Notes under the pieces: model-generated
Database searches by the model: none
What the model was told of the DNA's origin: nothing
The model's input: only the letters and a program-made list of their open reading frames with translations
Position numbers and translations under genes: made by a program
Shown here: piece after piece, positions 43,900-56,289 of the stretch
Layout: every line of letters begins with the position of its first letter
Numbering within the stretch: position 1 is the stretch's first letter
Source of the DNA: Anas platyrhynchos
Lineage: Eukaryota > Chordata > Aves > Anseriformes > Anatidae
Reading direction: 5' to 3'
Assembly: GCF_047663525.1 (NCBI RefSeq)
Contig: NC_092616.1
Coordinates: 3,447,501-3,511,500 of the forward strand
DNA length: 64,000 nucleotides

Positions 43900-46190
43900 T
43901 TATGCACAAGTCCATGGTTTCCTGGTGCTTTGCCAAGCCTAGGAAGTGTCTGAGGAAGAACTGGTTGGTGCCCTATATTCTCCAGCCCTTAATGCAACCA
44001 TCTTTCCAGTTGGGTGGCATCAAAACTATGCCTGTGCCCTGTGTCAGGGCTTTGACTGATGGAAACATGGTCCAGCAGCCGCAACAGTTTGCTGCTGTTC
44101 CTCTGGCTGTGTCCAGCACATGTCCATGAGACAGTCTTCTCCAATCCGCGTGCTGAACCTCAGCCCAAGAGTCATCAGCAAGTCCTCATCTTGGGTCCAT
44201 CCCAAGGACTGAAATGCAGTTGTGACCAGAGGAAGGATGAGCCCACTCCTGTCCACGGCTGGATGCCTTTGTATGCTCCACAAGAAAAGGGAGCATATTG
44301 ATAACGTGCTAACACTCCTTTCACCACCTCTGTATCTGTGGGAGCTGCAAAAAATGTCTCTCAGTCCTAAGATCCAGCAAAGCCCAGCTTCTTCTTTCAT
44401 CAGGAAGCTGGAGAAATTCTCTCAGAATTTCCAATACTCTCATTGACACATGCAACTACACACAAGTGCATGCACAAACACACACTCTCATAAATACATA
44501 GATGTGCACACAGGGCATGGACACAGCCGACCACACTCAGACCAACTCCAACAGGGAGCAGCACCTTCACAGCCACCACACCACCACCAGCACACACAGA
44601 GCCTTGAGCAACACACCTGGCCCCATCCCATTCCCCACCTCAGCCTGATCTGCTCTGAAGGTCACCAGTGCTCCACACATCCCCAGCAGCAATTACCCAT
44701 GGGTGCAGATTCACACATGGCTATGTGGTTCCATGATTGTATGATTCATCCCGACACACCCAGGAGTGAGCACACTCACACAGCAAATAGCCAGCAACAG
44801 ACTTGAATGAGAGGGCAGGACAGTGATCAGGCACAGGGCCTGACCAGACCAGCCCTGACCAGCTCCATATCCACACGCAGCTGGCCCCTTGCATCCCTCT
44901 CCCCTCCTCTTCCACGGGATTCTTCCTCCTCAAGACACTGTAATCCCTTCCTTTTTTTACATGCAGTCCCCTGCTCAATTATCAGTTCTCACCAATCACA
45001 TTGTCCCCCATTGATCCTTAGTTTGCTATACCTATACCCACATTTGGTAATTCAGATAACATTGCCTACATGATCTGGGCCTCCAACAGGAAAGAGAGCT
45101 TGACATGTCACAGATTTGCTCTGTGCCAGACTGAGGAGTGGCATGAACAGTCCTGGGCAGGGAGTGTTTTATGGTAACTGGGCTCCATGCAAGACAGAAA
45201 ATTGTAATTTTAAGGCTTTAGGTCTGAGTTGGGCTGAAGACCTGAGATGGGCCAATTTTTTTAACCGTTTCAATCATTTCACTTCAATCAGCACACTTCA
45301 ATCAGCTGAAATGATTGAACACTTCTAATACAATGTTTGAGCTGTCCCATGACATTTTTTTCCCTTGGATGTTTATTACAGCAAGAGAAAAAATATCAGT
45401 CTTCCCCTGTACTTGCATGACTCTGTCTCTTATGCTCTGCACTTCATCTCCCTAGTCTTTCTGGTATTTTCGCCTGGCTTTATGAAACAGACCATGTTGG
45501 AAGTCACTTTTCCAGCAGACTGTCTGGACATGTGCAGTTTCCATTCTTCTCCAGATTCCCCTCCCCTCACTCTTTGATCATTCAGATACCTCTCACCTGC
45601 ACTGTTGGTTCTCTGAACTTGAGGACTCTTCAAGCTTGCCCGTATTTCACTCTCCTATCTCATCAACACTACACCCAACTCTGTAATGGCATTTCTATTC
45701 ATCATTTCCTATCTATGTCAAACATTTCTTGTATAGTCATCCCTTGTGGAAGGTGCACCTCATTGGAGGCAACTTGAATTTGGCTCACTGGTGAGGACAT
45801 TGGGGTTTGCTTGTTTGTGGTTAAATGTTAATAACAACAACATCAAAAACTGTGCCTGTGTGCAGCCAGTTGTCTGAGGAAAGGAGGTGGGTCTTGGTGA
45901 AAAGATGCTGTAACACCCTTCTGTGGACGTCAGTGGAGAAGTCTGGTGTAAGGAAAAGTGATGCAAGTCCCAGGTGGCTGATGAGAGAAGTGGTGGGGAT
46001 GGAGAGCTGAGCAGCAAGGTTGTCCATACAGTCTAGGACTTCAAGGGACTGCTTTTCCACCCATACCGACCTCCTTAGGAGACACTTTGGATCTATGACA
46101 ACTAGAGAATGATGCTATCAGTTCTTCTGAAAACTCTAAACTAATGGAAAATAATCTTAAATAAGGAAAATGCTCTTAGAAATCTCGTCA
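43900..46190. other. No gene seen; CA-rich low-complexity patch
   Basis: Nothing beyond a CA-rich patch at about 44,445-44,540 (acacacaagtgcatgcacaa and similar) can be supported. No exon with matching splice signals and family similarity was found on either strand. Confidence 0.5.
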
Positions 46191-46198
46191 TTGAATAC

Positions 46199-46794
46199 TG
46201 TCGTGGTTTAACCCGGCCGGCAGCTAAACACCACGCAGCCGTTCGCTCACCCTCCCCCCTCCCTCTCTGGGACAGGGGAGAGAAATGGAGAGTGAAGCCC
46301 GTGAGTTGAGATAAAGACAGTTTAATAAGACAGGAAAATAATAATAACAAAATAATAATAACAATAATAATAATAATGATACAATGGTGATAATAGGAAA
46401 GTAATAGTATGTACAAACAAGTGATGCACAATGCAATTGCTCACCACCCGCTGACCGATGCCCAGCCTAACCCCGAGCAGTCCGGCCCCCTCCCCCCAGC
46501 TAGCCACCCCTATATATATTGTTTAGCATGACGTCAGATGGTATGGAATACCCCTTTGGCTAGTTTGGGTCACCTGTCCTGGGTCTGTCCCCTCCCAGCT
46601 CTTACTGCACCCCCAGCCTGCCCGTTGGCAGGACAGAGCAAAAGGCTGAGATGTCCTTGGCTTAGTATAAGCACTGCTCTGCAACAATTAAAGCATCGGG
46701 GTGTTATCAGCACTCTTCTCATCCTAAGCCAAAACACAGCATTCCACCAGCTACTAGGAAGAAAATTAATTCTGTGCTAACTGAAACCAGGACA
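46199..46794 (-). mobile_element. Solo ERVL-type LTR with 5-bp target duplication
   Basis: Bounded by TG...CA and flanked on both sides by AATAC (46,194-46,198 and 46,795-46,799). Read on the minus strand it starts TGTCCTGGTTTCAG, has a TATA-like run (about 46,520) and a TTATTAAACTGTCTTTATC polyadenylation region, and ends GGTTAAACCACGACA. An AAT/AAC microsatellite lies at 46,331-46,380. No internal sequence is present, so it is a recombination product. Confidence 0.88.
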
Positions 46795-46799
46795 AATAC

Positions 46800-48415
46800 T
46801 TTCTCTTTAAACTGCATTCTTGAAATCTCACTAATTAACTGTACAAGTCTGGAAGACTGGATGAAAATGGCTGAATTGTAATGAGCCCCATGGTGCATTT
46901 GGTGCTGAGTCCATAAACTTCAGGTAGTGAGAAGAGAATGATGTAACTGCAGGAGAAGTTAAAGTCAGGAGACTTTGAAGTGTCTAGGAGCATTAATGGG
47001 CCCCAGTGAGGGTCATTACTGACAAAGCCTCCCCATGGACTTGGTAGAACAGACAATTGGAGGCCATGATTGCAGGTAGGCAAAGGCACTGGGCAGGAGA
47101 CTCTGATGCTGAGTAAAGGCCTTGGTCTGTTTGGTGAAGCAGAAAGGCCAAGCCCTGGCCCCAGCCCCTGGGCAGGGAGGTCCTGTCCCTCACCTATGGC
47201 TCAGGGCTCTTCCTGGGGCAGTGGGATGTGGGGTGTGTGATGCTGTGTGAAGGACAACGCTATGACACCTGCTGGACTCTCCACTGGGTTGCAAGGAGGC
47301 AACAAGGCCCCATTGTCATGAGCACAGCATGTGTTCTCATGAGCCTCAGTAGCAAAGACAACTGCCATAGCCAGGGGGACAAAGACCTTGGTGCTGCTGG
47401 GGCCTTGCAGTCTTGTCAGTGCACTCGGTCTTCATCACCACAGGCTGTCCTGTACTGTCCAATTCTTGCCCTTTTCTCCCTGCAGGCTACAGACATGCAC
47501 TTCACTTTTCCACTTTGCTCTCACCCTGGCATTTCCTTACTTTCACTGAGGTCTCCCCACCCTCCCTGGCTGTCCTTTGAAACACACTGGCATGGGCTGA
47601 CCATAGACTCCTTCTGCGTGAATTCAGGTCCCACAGCACTACCCGTTTAGTGACATTTCCTCCTCCTCATTCCCACTCTTCACCCTCCAAGCAGCACTTT
47701 ATCCCACTTCTGACTCTCTCCTGCTATTTCCCACCACCAGAGAATCCGCACCAGGATCTTCCAAGACACATGCCTCCTGCTGGCCTTCCAGTTTCTCAGG
47801 TAGACGTAACCAAGTTGTGTGCCCATTGCTGTCCCACCATGTGCTCAGGCAGAAGGGATGTGAAAACCCACAGCCAAGGCCTCTTCCTGCATGGGGCCTG
47901 TCAGGCTCTCAGACAGAGGGCATCTCACAATCAGTCTGCCAAGCAGGTACCTTCTGCTGCCTTATCAAGGATGCTGGCGGGTGTGAGCTGAAAAACACAG
48001 ATGTCAGCCAGGAGGCAAGGGCTGACACAGCAGCTGCTTCAGGAAGCAGTCACCTCATAGGCCCTTTCCCCAGCCCTGTTACTGCTGCTGGCCTGTCAGC
48101 TCCAGAGACTGACCTGACCAGAGGCTTCCTACTCGTTGTTAAGTTTCTGAGGCACCAGAAACCTCAACTTATTCACCCGGCACCGTCATTGTGTGCCAGG
48201 GCCTGGAGAGATAAAAAAAAAAAAAAGTAAATTATCAAGTAAATTTTCTACCCTTAGTTTATAAAGTAAATTTTCTACTACTGCTTCAAATATGGGATCA
48301 TTCTTTGCAGGATCTACTGTGGTCATAGGAATGCAAGATGTATCTCTGCCTCTACCTCTCTCTCTTTTCCTCTTCCTCTGCCTGCTATGTCTTCAGAGAG
48401 CTCTCTGAAAGACAG
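46800..48415. other. No gene seen
   Basis: Scattered reading frames without splice-supported homology. An A-run at 48,213-48,226 may be the tail of an old retroposon. Confidence 0.45.
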
Positions 48416-48420
48416 GTCAT

Positions 48421-48690
48421 TCACAGAATCACAGAATCACAGAACTATAGGGGCTGGAAGGGACCTCAAGAGATCATCGTGTTCAACCCCCCTGCCAAAG
48501 CAGGTTCCCCAGAGCAGGTTGCCCAGGTAGGTGTCCAGACAGGCCTTGAGTATCTCCAGAGAAGGAGACTCCACAACCTCCCTGGGCAGCCTACTCCAGC
48601 ACCACAGATATCTACCAATCCCCACCAGAAACAAGCGGTGACACAGTGTCGTATCTGTCACAATAAACAAATAAATGTTCCAAGAGACTT
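48421..48690 (-). mobile_element. CR1 3'-end fragment
   Basis: Starts with cacagaatcacagaatcaca (the CR1 tail read backward), then ggctggaagggacctcaaga and ctccacaacctccctgggca, the standard CR1 3' region on the minus strand. Confidence 0.92.
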
Positions 48691-48699
48691 CTGATTTTT

Positions 48700-49320
48700 A
48701 TCTTCTTCAACTCTTCTGATCAAGGTAGACTAAATAGATAAGATTGATCAAGGGCTCCTCTGAGCTTGACACCATCCAGAAAAGATATGAAAGTGTGCTC
48801 CATCCGGTAATTCAGAGAGTCAATAATGACATTCAGCAGTGCTGCCCCAAGTGCTGATTGCTGAGGGATGATGCTAAGAACTGGCTGACAGCACTATGTG
48901 TCATGGATGATATCTAGGCCTGATTGTCCAGCAAACAGGCACACCCACGGCCTCACCAATTTGTTAAATACACATAGCACCATTCTGGCTATAAGAATTC
49001 TTTGAGACAAAGCCAAAGGCCTTGCTAAAGACAGGTAGGCACCTTCTCTTCTCTTTGCTTCCCTTTCCTTCCCCTCCCCTATAGGTTCATCAATCCTATT
49101 TTTTTTCCTTCAAGTGCCTGGAGGTGGCTGTGGAAAAGCTTGCGAGCACAGTGACCAGGCACCCCGGGGAGGATTTTGGGTGTTTGCAGCCTCTCTGCCT
49201 TGGGAGAGCCTGAATCTGCTGACCCTGCACGTCATGACCAGGATTTAGACCAGGCTGTTGTCTGTGCAAGCAGGGACTGGAAAAGCAATTCAGAGAGCAG
49301 CAGGGGAGACAGGGAGGAGG
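48700..49320. other. Possible old CR1-derived DNA
   Basis: Phrases such as 'attcagcagtgctgccccaag' and 'gctgattgctgagggatg' resemble decayed CR1 open-reading-frame sequence, but I cannot set limits or orientation with confidence. Confidence 0.3.
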
Positions 49321-49324
49321 AAGA

Positions 49325-49402
49325 TTTGGGGGAATGGACTAGATGATCTTTCAAGGTCCCTTCCAATCCCTAACGTTCTGTGATTCTGTGATTCTGTGAT
49401 CA
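49325..49402 (+). mobile_element. CR1 3' tip
   Basis: tggactagatgatctttcaa, aggtcccttccaatccctaa, then three ATTCTGTG units. Confidence 0.85.
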
Positions 49403-50935
49403 CCTTCACAGGGACTGAGGTGAGGCTCACCAGCCTTCATTCTCCCAACCCTCCACAGCATGAGGAATGGACACTGGCTGAGGGCATTTGTGCTCACTCA
49501 GGTTTGCCTCAGCACATGTACACAATGTGCATGCTGAAGCCTCAACTGTACCAGGCACATCTGGACTTCTGACTGAGCCATTCTGTGTCCCACTGCGGAG
49601 GAACAAACCACCTCTCTGAGCTGGGCTGAGAGCCCTGGTCCTGGAGCTCCTCAGGCAGCTCCTGCTGCTGCCGAGCCCTGGCAGCCTGCTCCAAGCTGCA
49701 GAAGTACCCAGGGGTTTCTCTTTCCAGGGATCCCCTGCACACACACGGGGCCCCACTCTCCTTCCAGGACTTCCCACCTCAACAGAGAGCCTTTCCCAGG
49801 AAGGAGCATGCCTGTGCTGGCCTGGCCAACCATTCCTGCACCCTCTCCCCATGCTCCCTACAGCCCCAGTAGGTAGTACTGCTTTGCAGAGCAAGGGGGC
49901 TGTGGTGTCCAGGACACAGGGGCACTCTGCAGGGCTGTGCTGGGCAGGCTGGGAGGCAGAGACAGCTCATAGGGCTCTTCCACTGACTGCCTCCCACACC
50001 AGCTCTTCTGTGGCTGTTGAGGGTGCTCAGAGGTAGCCTGCCTTCTTTCCGGTGCCATGAGAAGTGTTTGGGTGCTGCACTATATCCACGCTATAGCATT
50101 TCAGTAGGGGTAAAACCACTCACCAGACTTCTTTCCCTGTCCCCTCTGTGTCCCCTGGATTGCAGGACTCTCCTTTGCCTGCTCACACCCCAATTCAGCA
50201 TTTTTTGCAGGGACTCCACTTGGCACAGGCTCATGCTCTGTGGGCTCCATTCTCTGATGATCCCCTGGGACATGCTTTCCCTGCAGCTCCCCTAGGCTCT
50301 CCTGGCAGCTCCTGATTCCTTCCAAAAAATGCTCACCTGCCACCAGCCCCAGCACATGTTGTAGTGCCCCAGGCAAGTTAATTGGAGACTCCTCACCATC
50401 TGCCTGAGTGCTGGACACCAACAAGCAACACCTGAGTGAGTCCCCATGCCCTCAAACACCCAGCTGGGGCTCTGATCACTTCACCCTGAGCCCATGGAGA
50501 AACAGGCAAAGCCAGGTCCCCCTTTAGAATCCATTTCTGGACTGCAATGTTCTTGACAGAAACTGTGAAGGAAGACTTGAACCCTAGGCGCTACCCTGAG
50601 CTGAATCACATTATGGGATGGAAATGCTGTTCTGGAGGCCAGCTGTGTCACAGAAATGCCCGTTGCCAGTCCCTGCCTGTGGTCACAGGATTGCCACACA
50701 GCAGTACTGTGACCAAGCTGCAGGAACAATCAGGCTTATGCCAACAGAAAAGGCTCAGAAGGAGAGTGTGGAGATGGAGCAAGAGCTGCCCCAGACAGAC
50801 CAAACACCGGTGCTTCCTGGCAGTGCTGTTCTGATGGGACTCTATTGCTTTCCACTTCTACCCATGGGCATTACCATGGAACCCCCAGCAAAATTCTCAG
50901 AAAAAGCATCTCAGACACACTCTTCAGTGCAGGTT
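49403..50935. other. No gene seen
   Basis: GC-moderate DNA without a supported exon or repeat on either strand. Confidence 0.45.
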
Positions 50936-51080
50936 CCTTTATTTTGTTTAAACACAGGAGTGGGATAAACAATGACAATTTATATGGATTACGTTGATGG
51001 CCCTCTCCCCAATAACGAACAAAAAAACCCACTCAAGAACAAAAGACAAGTTTGGCATGGCATGAGTTATATTACCAGTG

Positions 51081-51935
51081 CTATTCAGGAGAAGACAGGC
51101 AGGACATTACTTCTGATGTACACCCACTCATGAGTTTCTGCAGTGCATCCTTGAGCTCCTTGTTCCTCATGCTGTAGATGAGGGGGTTTATGGCTGGAGG
51201 AACCACCGAGTACAAAACTGTCACCACCAGATCCAGGGATGGGGAGGAGATGTAGGGGGGCTTCAGGTAGGTAAAAATGGCAGTGCTGAAAAACAGGGAG
51301 ACCACGAACAGGTGAGGGAGGCACGTGGAAAAGGCTCTGTGCTGTCCATGCACATAAGAGAAAAGAATGAAAATAAAACATGTGGATGCTAAAGAGAAAC
51401 CAATCATAAGTACCCAAACATTCCTGAGGTAGGAATATGAGCAACAGATCCTGAGGATTTGCACATAGGACAACAAAATGAATGCAAAACACCCCCCAAA
51501 CAAAACAAAAACACTAAATGTGAGAAGCCCCATTTCCCTGAGGTAGGAGTCAGAGCAAGAGAGCTTGAGGATCTGCGGGACTTCACAGAAGAACTGGTCC
51601 ACAGCATTTCCTCCACAGAGGGGCAGGGAAAATGTATTTGCAGTGTGCAGCAGAGCACAGAGAACCCCACTGCCCCAGGCAGCTGCTGCCATCTGGGCAC
51701 AAGCTCTGCTCCCCAGGAGGCTCCCGTAGTGCAGGGGCTTGCAGATGGCAACGTAGCGGTCATAGGACATGACAGTGAGAAGAAAAAACTCTTCTGACAT
51801 TAAAAAGAAAAAGAAAAAGACCTGTGCAGCACATCCTGCATAGGAAATGGCCCTGGTATCATGGGGGTGTGGAGGCAGTGGTTGCAGGCTACAGCTGTGA
51901 GGATGAGGCCGTTGCCCAGGAGGGCAGCCAGGTTA
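51081..51935 (-). pseudogene. Chimeric olfactory receptor with duplicated TM5 and deleted TM2-TM3
   Basis: The minus strand is open from about 51,800 to 51,081 and reads SYDRYVAICKPLHYGSLLG, LKLSCSDSYLREMGLL with a TM5 (FAFILLSYVQI), then a second TM5 segment (ICCSYSYLRNVWVLMIG, FIFILFSYVH), then GQHRAFSTCLPHLFVV and NPLIYSMRNKEL. The FRAVLRMPSE stretch of the third inner loop is missing. At the 5' side (51,860-51,935) TM1-TM2 sequence is joined directly to the end of TM3, skipping about 110 bases, and the gene ends at 51,935 in unrelated AT-rich DNA with no start codon. Looks like a product of unequal exchange between paralogues. Confidence 0.88.
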
Positions 51936-52059
51936 ATTTCCTACAAAGTATAATAACAATCTATATTCTTTTATTTTAAGACTATTCCCCCTTTTCCTAT
52001 CATCATATAGCCAAATAAGGAGTCCCTCTTCACCCTTTTAAGTACTGAAAAGTATTTTT

Positions 52060-52160
52060 AAAAAAGTACTTTTAAAAAGACCTCTTTAAGGTCCCTTTAA
52101 GGGTCTTTTTTTTTTATAAAAAAAAAGGAAAAAAAAAAAAGAAAAAAAAAAAAGAAAAGC
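52060..52160. repeat. A/T-rich low-complexity tract
   Basis: Runs of tttttttttt and aaaaaaaaaa separated by single G residues, next to the broken end of the chimeric OR. Confidence 0.85.
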
Positions 52161-52539
52161 TGCAATGAGGTCACCCCAGAGACTTCTCTTCTCCAGGCTG
52201 ACCATCCCCACCTCTCAAACTCTCTTCATACAAGAGGTGCTCCAACCTTCTGATTAAATTTGTATCCCTCCTGTAGTGAGTTAACTTGGCAAGGTTTTGG
52301 TAGCAGGGTGCCATAGGGGTGGCTTCTGTGAGAAGAACCCAGAAGCAGCCCCATGTTAGACTAGGGGCCCGCCGCAAGCCAGATTCAAGCCAATAAGCAA
52401 TGGTGTTTGCATTTCTGTGAAAACATATTTAAGAAAGGGTAAAAAATAAGCTGCTACACAACAGCAGCTGGGAGAGAAAAGAGTGAGAAACTTTTTGGTT
52501 TTAGTTCCTCACTGCTCCAGTCAGTTAGTTAAATCTCAG

Positions 52540-52747
52540 TAAGTGATCTTAATCTCCCTACACTGAATCTGTTTTGCCCAAGACTGCAAATGGTAAGTCT
52601 TCTAACTGTATCTTCAAAAAAAAAAAAAAAAAAAAAAAAGGAGCCCTTTCCACTCTGTTTTCTCCGGCTGCTCCTTTGAGGAGGGGGTGAAAGTGTGATA
52701 AGTGTGATGTGCTGGAGCTCAGCTGCCCATTGGTGTGAAACCACCAC
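52540..52747 (+). mobile_element. ERVL-type LTR 3' part
   Basis: cttaatctccctacactgaa and ctctgtttgcccaagactgc-like text, an A-run at 52,616-52,639, gaggagggggtgaaag, and the end GTGAAACCACCACA. Equivalent to 19,893-20,069, which also sits just downstream of an OR. Confidence 0.65.
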
Positions 52748-52993
52748 ACTGCTCAGCCGTGTTACTGGCATCTGGCATCGGCTTTGAAAGAAGAAGCAGG
52801 ATTTCAGGCAGTCTGTTGGGGAGATCCTGTTTTATTAAGCAGATGCTAAGAGAGAGTACTAAAAAAGCAGTTTCATTCCTCAGTGTACAGTAGATATACA
52901 TATTAAAAATAAATAAATCTAATAAACTAATGAATGGGAATGACAACAAAGATAAATGTAACAATAATGATCATGAAACAAGTACCCAGGAAG

Positions 52994-53953
52994 TCATTTG
53001 TGGAGAAAAAGTGGTAATTTATCACTTTTCAGAAACATCCCTGAAATCATTTTCCTAATGGCACACTTGAGCTCCTGGTTCCTCATGCTGTAGATGAGGG
53101 GGTTCACTGCTGGAGGCATCACTGAGTACAGAAATGACACCATCAGGTCCCGAGCTGGGAAGGAGATTGAGGAGGGCTTCATGTAGGCAAAAAGTCCAGT
53201 GATGACAAACAGGGAGACCACAAACAGGTGAGGGAGGCACGTGGAGAAGGCTTTGTGCTGGCCCTGCTCAGAGGGCATCCTCAGCACGGCCCTGAAGATA
53301 TGCACATAAGAAAAAAGAATGAAAACAAAACACATGGACGCTAAACAGGCACCAATCATAAGTACCCAAGCATTCCTGAGGTAGGAGTGTGAGCAGGAGA
53401 GCTTGAGGATCTGGGGGACTTTACAGAAGAACTGGTCCACTGCATTTCCTCTGCAGAGGGGCAGGGAAAATGTATTGGCAGTGTGCAGCAGAGCACAGAG
53501 AACCCCACTGCCCCAGGCAGCTGCTGCCATCTGGGCACAAGCTCTGCTGCCCAGGAGGGTCCCGTAGTGCAGGGGCTTGCAGATGGCAACATAGCGGTCA
53601 TAGGACATGACAGTGAGAAGAGAATACTCTACTGAAAACAAGAAGAGGAACAAAAAGACCTGTGCAGCACATCCTTGATAGGAGATAGCCCTGGTGTCCC
53701 AGAGGGAATTGGCCATGGCTTTGGGGACAGTGGTGGAGATGCAGCCCAGGTCGAGGAGGGCGAGGTTGAGGAGGAAGAAGTACATGGGGGTGTGGAGGTG
53801 GTGGTCGCAGGCTACAGCGGTGAGGATGAGGCTGTTGCCCAGGAGGGCAGCCAGGTAGATGCCCAGGAAGAGCACGAAGTACAGAATCTGCAGCTCCTGT
53901 GTGTCTGCAAATGCCAGGAGGAGGAACTCAGTGATGGAGCTGCTGTTGGACAT
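52994..53953 (-). CDS. Intact olfactory receptor, OR14-like, 319 aa
   Basis: Complete single coding exon on the minus strand, ATG at 53,953 (MSNSSSITEFLLLAFADTQ), stop at 52,994. All hallmarks are present: GNSLILTAVA (TM1), LHTPMYFFL (TM2), SYDRYVAICKPLHYGTLLG (TM3/loop 2), PLCRGNAVDQFFCKV and LKLSCSHSYLRN (outer-loop cysteines), KAFSTCLPHLFVV (TM6) and NPLIYSMRNQEL (TM7). An upstream in-frame ATG at 54,001 lies beyond the splice acceptor (CAG, 53,963-53,965), so the inner start is preferred. It differs from the 41.7-kb receptor mainly in TM4-TM5 and TM6-loop 3, where ligand contacts are expected. Confidence 0.93.
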   Translation of the reverse strand: MSNSSSITEFLLLAFADTQELQILYFVLFLGIYLAALLGNSLILTAVACDHHLHTPMYFFLLNLALLDLGCISTTVPKAMANSLWDTRAISYQGCAAQVFLFLFLFSVEYSLLTVMSYDRYVAICKPLHYGTLLGSRACAQMAAAAWGSGVLCALLHTANTFSLPLCRGNAVDQFFCKVPQILKLSCSHSYLRNAWVLMIGACLASMCFVFILFSYVHIFRAVLRMPSEQGQHKAFSTCLPHLFVVSLFVITGLFAYMKPSSISFPARDLMVSFLYSVMPPAVNPLIYSMRNQELKCAIRKMISGMFLKSDKLPLFLHK

Positions 53954-54199
53954 CTGATCCTCCTGGACAAAGGGGAACAATCCCAGGAAAATAAAAGACA
54001 ATGATAATTAGGAAAGACATCTTTGATAAAAACCTGCTCCACTTCTTTCTGAAATCCCCCACAGTAATTTTCCTCTTTCTGAGACATTTTTTCTGCTCCC
54101 TTGCTTGAGCTCCAGTTGGTGATCGTGGTAAAGGGTGCCACTGGGAGCAGGGGGCTCTGCTGTGGGCTCTGAAGGAGTCAGGCTTTCCCTTCATGTCTA

Positions 54200-54890
54200 G
54201 GTAAATAAGAAATACGAGTGATCTCTGCTTAATCTATCTCTGATGTATGTGGACTTCACAGCATTACCACTGTGAATGCTCTTGACTGCCAAAATTTGTG
54301 GTTTACTTTCTTGCAGCTAGCTGTGTCATACTCAGGAGCATTTCTTAAGGGAAGAAAACCCCGGCACTTTTCAGGTATTCCAACTGAGATCTTCTGAGTC
54401 CCTTGAGACATAGGCACTCTCCTTCATGCAGTGAGGTTGGCCAGTCTGTCCATCTACCCTCGTCTCAGCCAGAGTCCTTGAGGGCTCAGTCCACTGGCCC
54501 AATTACTGTGGCCTCAGGAACTGCCTGTAAGACGATTCAGATTTTTCCTGCCCCGTAAACTGCATTGCCCTGAGCCCCACAGGTTTTAAGGGGAACTTTG
54601 GGCACCTTCCTCCTATGGACACATCTGTGTGGTAGAAGTCAGTGCTAGAGCTGCAGCTGAAAGCCAGACCTGCAGCAAGCCATAAAACAAGAACAGCAAC
54701 AGCAGATGAAGGAACAAAGAGAAACAGCCCAGGGCTTCTGCCAGGGGAGGCAAGGCCAGGGAGGGACTGAAAGGATCTCAGGAGAGCCAGCTCTGCCGGA
54801 GGTTCCACTCATGAGGTTATGAGACATCCTGATTCCTGTGGGCTTGAGGTCGGAAAAGGAGGTACCAGACTATGTTCGCACTGTCCTGCC
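54200..54890. other. OR upstream DNA, no gene seen
   Basis: No exon or repeat recognised between the OR and its CTGCAG-rich block. Confidence 0.45.
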
Positions 54891-54899
54891 ATTTCCAGC

Positions 54900-55080
54900 C
54901 CAGGGATGTGCTGCCTGCAGCTGTCCCTGCCTGCAGCTGGGTCTCTGTCCCAATGCCTCCTGCCTGCAGCTCACAGCCCCCATCCCACCCGCTGGGTGCT
55001 CAGCTCTGCCCTGCAGACACCTCCTGGCAGCAGGGCTCTGCCCAGGGGCAGCTCGCTGAGGGCATGTCCTAGAGACTACT
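54900..55080 (-). repeat. CTGCAG-rich block of the OR unit (copy 4)
   Basis: ctgcctgcagctgtccctgc and neighbours, same orientation as at 22.0 kb. Confidence 0.78.
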
Positions 55081-55329
55081 TCCCACAGAACCTGCTGACA
55101 CTGCACGGGTGGTGGTGGAGCTTTCTATGGGCTGAAGGGCAGGAAAGCAACTTGCTAGGGTTGCTTGTAACCTTCCATGGGATGGATTAAGTGTGTCAGA
55201 CTCATCTTGGAAATAACAGTATTTATTTCTATTTCCACTGAGCCAGATAAGACAAAACTGAAAGGTCAGGAGTCTCAGGAAAGCTGAGACTGATGCTGAA
55301 ATCCCTTTCCTTAAACCAGCTCTTGCTAA

Positions 55330-56000
55330 GTCCCCTTTTATACACCCAGTTGTGCTGTGGAGCTGTGAGCAGGCTGCGCCAGGCAGCAGCCTCCCAGCAG
55401 TAGCAGGACCCTGCCCTGCTGGGGGGCTCCTTCCACCCGCAGCTTCTCCCCGCAGCGCCCTGGGCAGCTCCCCGGGCAGGCTGAGTGCTGAGCCTGGCAG
55501 GCGGCAGAGGCCCTGCCCCGGCACACAGCCCCTGGGGCACAGCAGGGACCTTGCTCTGCACCACAGCCCTGGACACCCCTGCCTGCACCCCCGGCTTCTC
55601 CTGCCTCCAGGAACTGCGGCTGCATTGCCCTCCAGCCAGAGACTTACCGGGTGCAGGGCTGCGAAGTCTTCTCCCCCGGTGAGCTCTGGGCATGCTGCCA
55701 CTTCTGCCTGCCTTTAAGCACTGTGTCTCTGCAGGCAGTGCCCCCAGCCCTGCTGCGCTGTGCAGAGGAGCTGCTCCTGGGCAGAGCTGTCTCTGTGCAG
55801 CGCTGCCCGCTTGCCAGGAGCTCCCCTTGGGCCCAGGAGCCCGGCCCAGCTCAGCAGCAGAGGCCCAGCCCAAGGCCTCCCTTGCTCTGCCCCCCACCGG
55901 GCTCCCAGCACATGGCCCTGGGGCTGCAGGGGAACCTGCTGGGAAACAGTCTGAAGGGATCCCTGGACTTCCCTCCCTCACCTGGCACACACACCTCTTG
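55330..56000 (-). promoter_or_regulatory. OR upstream module with 5' exon donor (copy 4)
   Basis: Closest copy of the 22.4-kb module. Donor GTAAGTC on the minus strand (complement at 55,642-55,647), preceded by GCCCTGCACCCG; TTAAAGG at about 55,714. Lies 1.7 kb upstream of the intact OR at 53.9 kb. Confidence 0.58.
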
Positions 56001-56289
56001 ACATTTGGCTCATTTCTCTTAGCAAAAAAATTATTATCTGTAGCAGTCTTCTCTTCTCATGCCAGTTGATGGTGGGACACCCTCACATGGTCATAGATGT
56101 AACTCCTCTAACCCCCTGCTTAAGGAAGGGATTCAGCACAGCCAGTTAACCCAACATCTCATGCTGTGTTTTTGTCCTGGGGCTGGAATGGGACTCAGAT
56201 TCCTCCCATGCCTGGCACAAATCCATAGGACCTGGGATTCGTCTGCACTCACTTTGATGTGCACCATGTGGGCAGCTGCAGGTGAGCTC

